A stretch of 7,669 bases of DNA, from positions 1 to 7,669 of the forward strand of contig DAOVDN010000048.1 in NCBI GenBank assembly GCA_030669465.1. Reading direction: 5' to 3'. The notes beneath the pieces are model-generated. The model saw only the letters and a list, made by a program, of their open reading frames with translations, ran no database searches and was not told where the DNA came from. Shown one piece after another: positions 6,603-7,669 of this stretch (positions are counted from its first letter, which is position 1; each line of letters starts with the position of its first letter). The position numbers and the translations under genes were made by a program. The stretch comes from Desulfobacterales bacterium. GTDB taxonomy: Bacteria; Desulfobacterota; Desulfobacteria; Desulfobacterales; ETH-SRB1.

Positions 6603-6606
6603 TCGA
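6585..6606. repeat. 8-bp tandem repeat AGTCGAGT at the kinase 3' end
   Basis: AGTCGA starts at 6585, 6593 and 6601, exactly 8 bp apart, giving 2.75 units. The repeat encodes the last codons of the kinase and its TAG stop (6600-6602) and ends 4 bases before the convergent PBP stop. GTCGA (6594-6598) can pair with TCGAC (6603-6607). Confidence 0.85.
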
Positions 6607-6609
6607 CCA

Positions 6610-7668
6610 TTATCTTCTCGGCTCTGTTCCTTTTTTAAAAAGAGCTGTTACCGCATGAGGCGAATTCTCAGATGCAAGGAGGCCGGTTAAAGGATCCATG
6701 CGTGCCTGCACCACATCGTCCGGAATATCAAAGTATTGGCAGGGCCTGTTTGCAAGCGCTTTTTCCATGAATTCGATCCATATGGGAAGAGCTGCCTTAG
6801 CCCCTGTTTCCCATTTCCCCAGTGTAATAGATGCATCTTGTCCTACCCATACACCTGTTGCAATAGATGGCGAGAAACCGATGAAAAGAGCGTCTTTGTA
6901 TTTGTTTGTAGTACCGGTTTTTCCGGCAACAGGGCGTTTGATAACCCGTGCTTTTTTGCCGGTACCTTCTTTGACAACCCCTTCGAGCATGTTTGTCATT
7001 ATTGCAGCGCCTGCACGTGACATAGCCACTCTTTTTTTTGGTTTTACGCGCCAGACAATCCGCCCCCTGTGATCAATAACTTCCATCACCCCGAATGGTT
7101 TTATCCTTTTTCCCCTGTTTGGAAAAACCGCATAAGCAGAAGTCATATCGATAAGAGTCACTTCTGATGTGCCAAGAGCAAGGGATAGATTTGGAGCAAG
7201 GGTGGAGTTGATACCGAGGGTGTATCCAAACTCGACTACCGATGAAGGACCGAGCATTTCGATAAGCCTTACCGCCGGGATATTTTCAGAAATAGAGAGA
7301 GCCTTTCTAAGAGTCATTTCTCCTTTGTAGTCTCCGGAAAAGTTTTCCGGTCTCCAGTCCTCTCCGTTTTTTCCACCTTTAAAGACTACAGGGGCATCGA
7401 GTATCATCATGTTTTGTGGAAAACCACGTTCAATTGCATGAGCATAGACAATCGGTTTAAATGCGGATCCGGGCTGTCTTCTGGCGACGACAGCTCTGTT
7501 AAAAGGGCTTTTGTAGAAATCCTTGCCTCCTATCATAGCAAGAATTCCTCCTGATTGCACATCTAAGGATACAAGAGCGCATTGAGGGCCTTGATAGTTT
7601 ATCCCACATTGTTTCATCCTTCTTTCAAGAGCAAAAAGCCCGCTTGCCACCACATCTTCTGCTGCTTT
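6610..7668 (-). CDS. Class A penicillin-binding protein, transpeptidase part (5' end cut by window edge)
   Basis: Peptidoglycan cross-linking enzyme acting outside the inner membrane. The frame is open from TAA (6610-6612) to the right edge, about 352 codons. The N-terminal membrane anchor and glycosyltransferase domain lie beyond the window. Transpeptidase motifs, numbered from the codon at 7651-7653: SAFK with catalytic S63 and K66 in RQPGSAFKP, SEN (122-124), KTG (245-247) in AGKTGTTN. LVSLDVQSGGILAMIGG (27-43) is the usual opening of this domain in PBP1A-like proteins. The GTG at 7653 is not the real start, because the frame continues upstream (DEAAK read backwards from it). The protein ends soon after the fold with GTEPRR. 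It converges on the kinase gene with only 7 bp between stops. PBP1A (mrcA/ponA-like) is likely, but without the N-terminus I leave the symbol empty. Confidence 0.94.
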   Translation of the reverse strand, partial: KAAEDVVASGLFALERRMKQCGINYQGPQCALVSLDVQSGGILAMIGGKDFYKSPFNRAVVARRQPGSAFKPIVYAHAIERGFPQNMMILDAPVVFKGGKNGEDWRPENFSGDYKGEMTLRKALSISENIPAVRLIEMLGPSSVVEFGYTLGINSTLAPNLSLALGTSEVTLIDMTSAYAVFPNRGKRIKPFGVMEVIDHRGRIVWRVKPKKRVAMSRAGAAIMTNMLEGVVKEGTGKKARVIKRPVAGKTGTTNKYKDALFIGFSPSIATGVWVGQDASITLGKWETGAKAALPIWIEFMEKALANRPCQYFDIPDDVVQARMDPLTGLLASENSPHAVTALFKKGTEPRR

Positions 7669-7669
7669 T

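Noticed and set aside
1637..6612. Possible selenoprotein read-through next to selB
   Set aside because: The stops of the small membrane gene, hybrid kinase, receiver, PAS kinase and PBP are TAG, TAA, TAA, TAG and TAA; none is UGA, so no selenocysteine codon is implied here.
6629..6646. CTTTTTTAAAAAG as an intrinsic terminator for the kinase
   Set aside because: It lies inside the PBP coding sequence (Lys/Phe codons), is purely AT, and has no GC stem.

Overview
The window looks like a piece of a moderately AT-rich bacterial chromosome. I infer a Desulfobacterota (former deltaproteobacterial sulfate-reducer-like) host from three things: a SelB selenocysteine elongation factor, soluble hybrid kinases of the AHDFNN type, and a histidine kinase carrying a Rossmann-like N-terminus. 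No 16S or other phylogenetic marker is present, so the assignment is soft.

Layout. (1) 1-1470, minus: selB with a TTG start, cut by the left edge. (2) 1471-1636: spacer holding an 8-bp-phased AGCT tandem repeat that can fold back on itself. (3) 1637-1810, minus: a 57-residue two-helix membrane protein. It starts one base after the stop of (4) 1812-3374, minus: a REC-HisKA-HATPase-REC hybrid kinase. (5) 3381-4194: an 814-bp divergent intergenic region. It contains a 374-bp MITE-like element with perfect 15-bp terminal inverted repeats and a perfect 8-bp target duplication, plus an 84-bp internally deleted relative. The relative forms a 19-bp-stem hairpin directly upstream of the ribosome binding site of the next gene. 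(6) 4195-4638, plus: a single-domain Rcp1/CheY-like response regulator. (7) 4639-5072: a gene-free region bounded by inverted ATTGATG-type repeats. It contains a GC-rich module whose ends also occur inside the MITE. (8) 5073-6602, plus: a Rossmann-PAS-HisKA-HATPase kinase whose last codons are made of an 8-bp tandem repeat. (9) 6610-7668, minus: the transpeptidase half of a class A penicillin-binding protein, cut by the right edge.

How the genes fit together. The centre is a cluster of phosphorelay genes: a hybrid kinase on one strand, and a free receiver and a free kinase on the other. The free receiver is of the kind commonly found beside phytochrome-type kinases, and the downstream kinase has that type of catalytic core but no receiver of its own. 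They are therefore a plausible cognate pair. The flanking selB and PBP genes are housekeeping functions with no evident link to the signalling genes.

The most notable feature is not a gene. It is the set of small mobile or repetitive modules at nearly every gene boundary, above all the IS66-like MITE family and the copy that has become the leader of the response-regulator mRNA.
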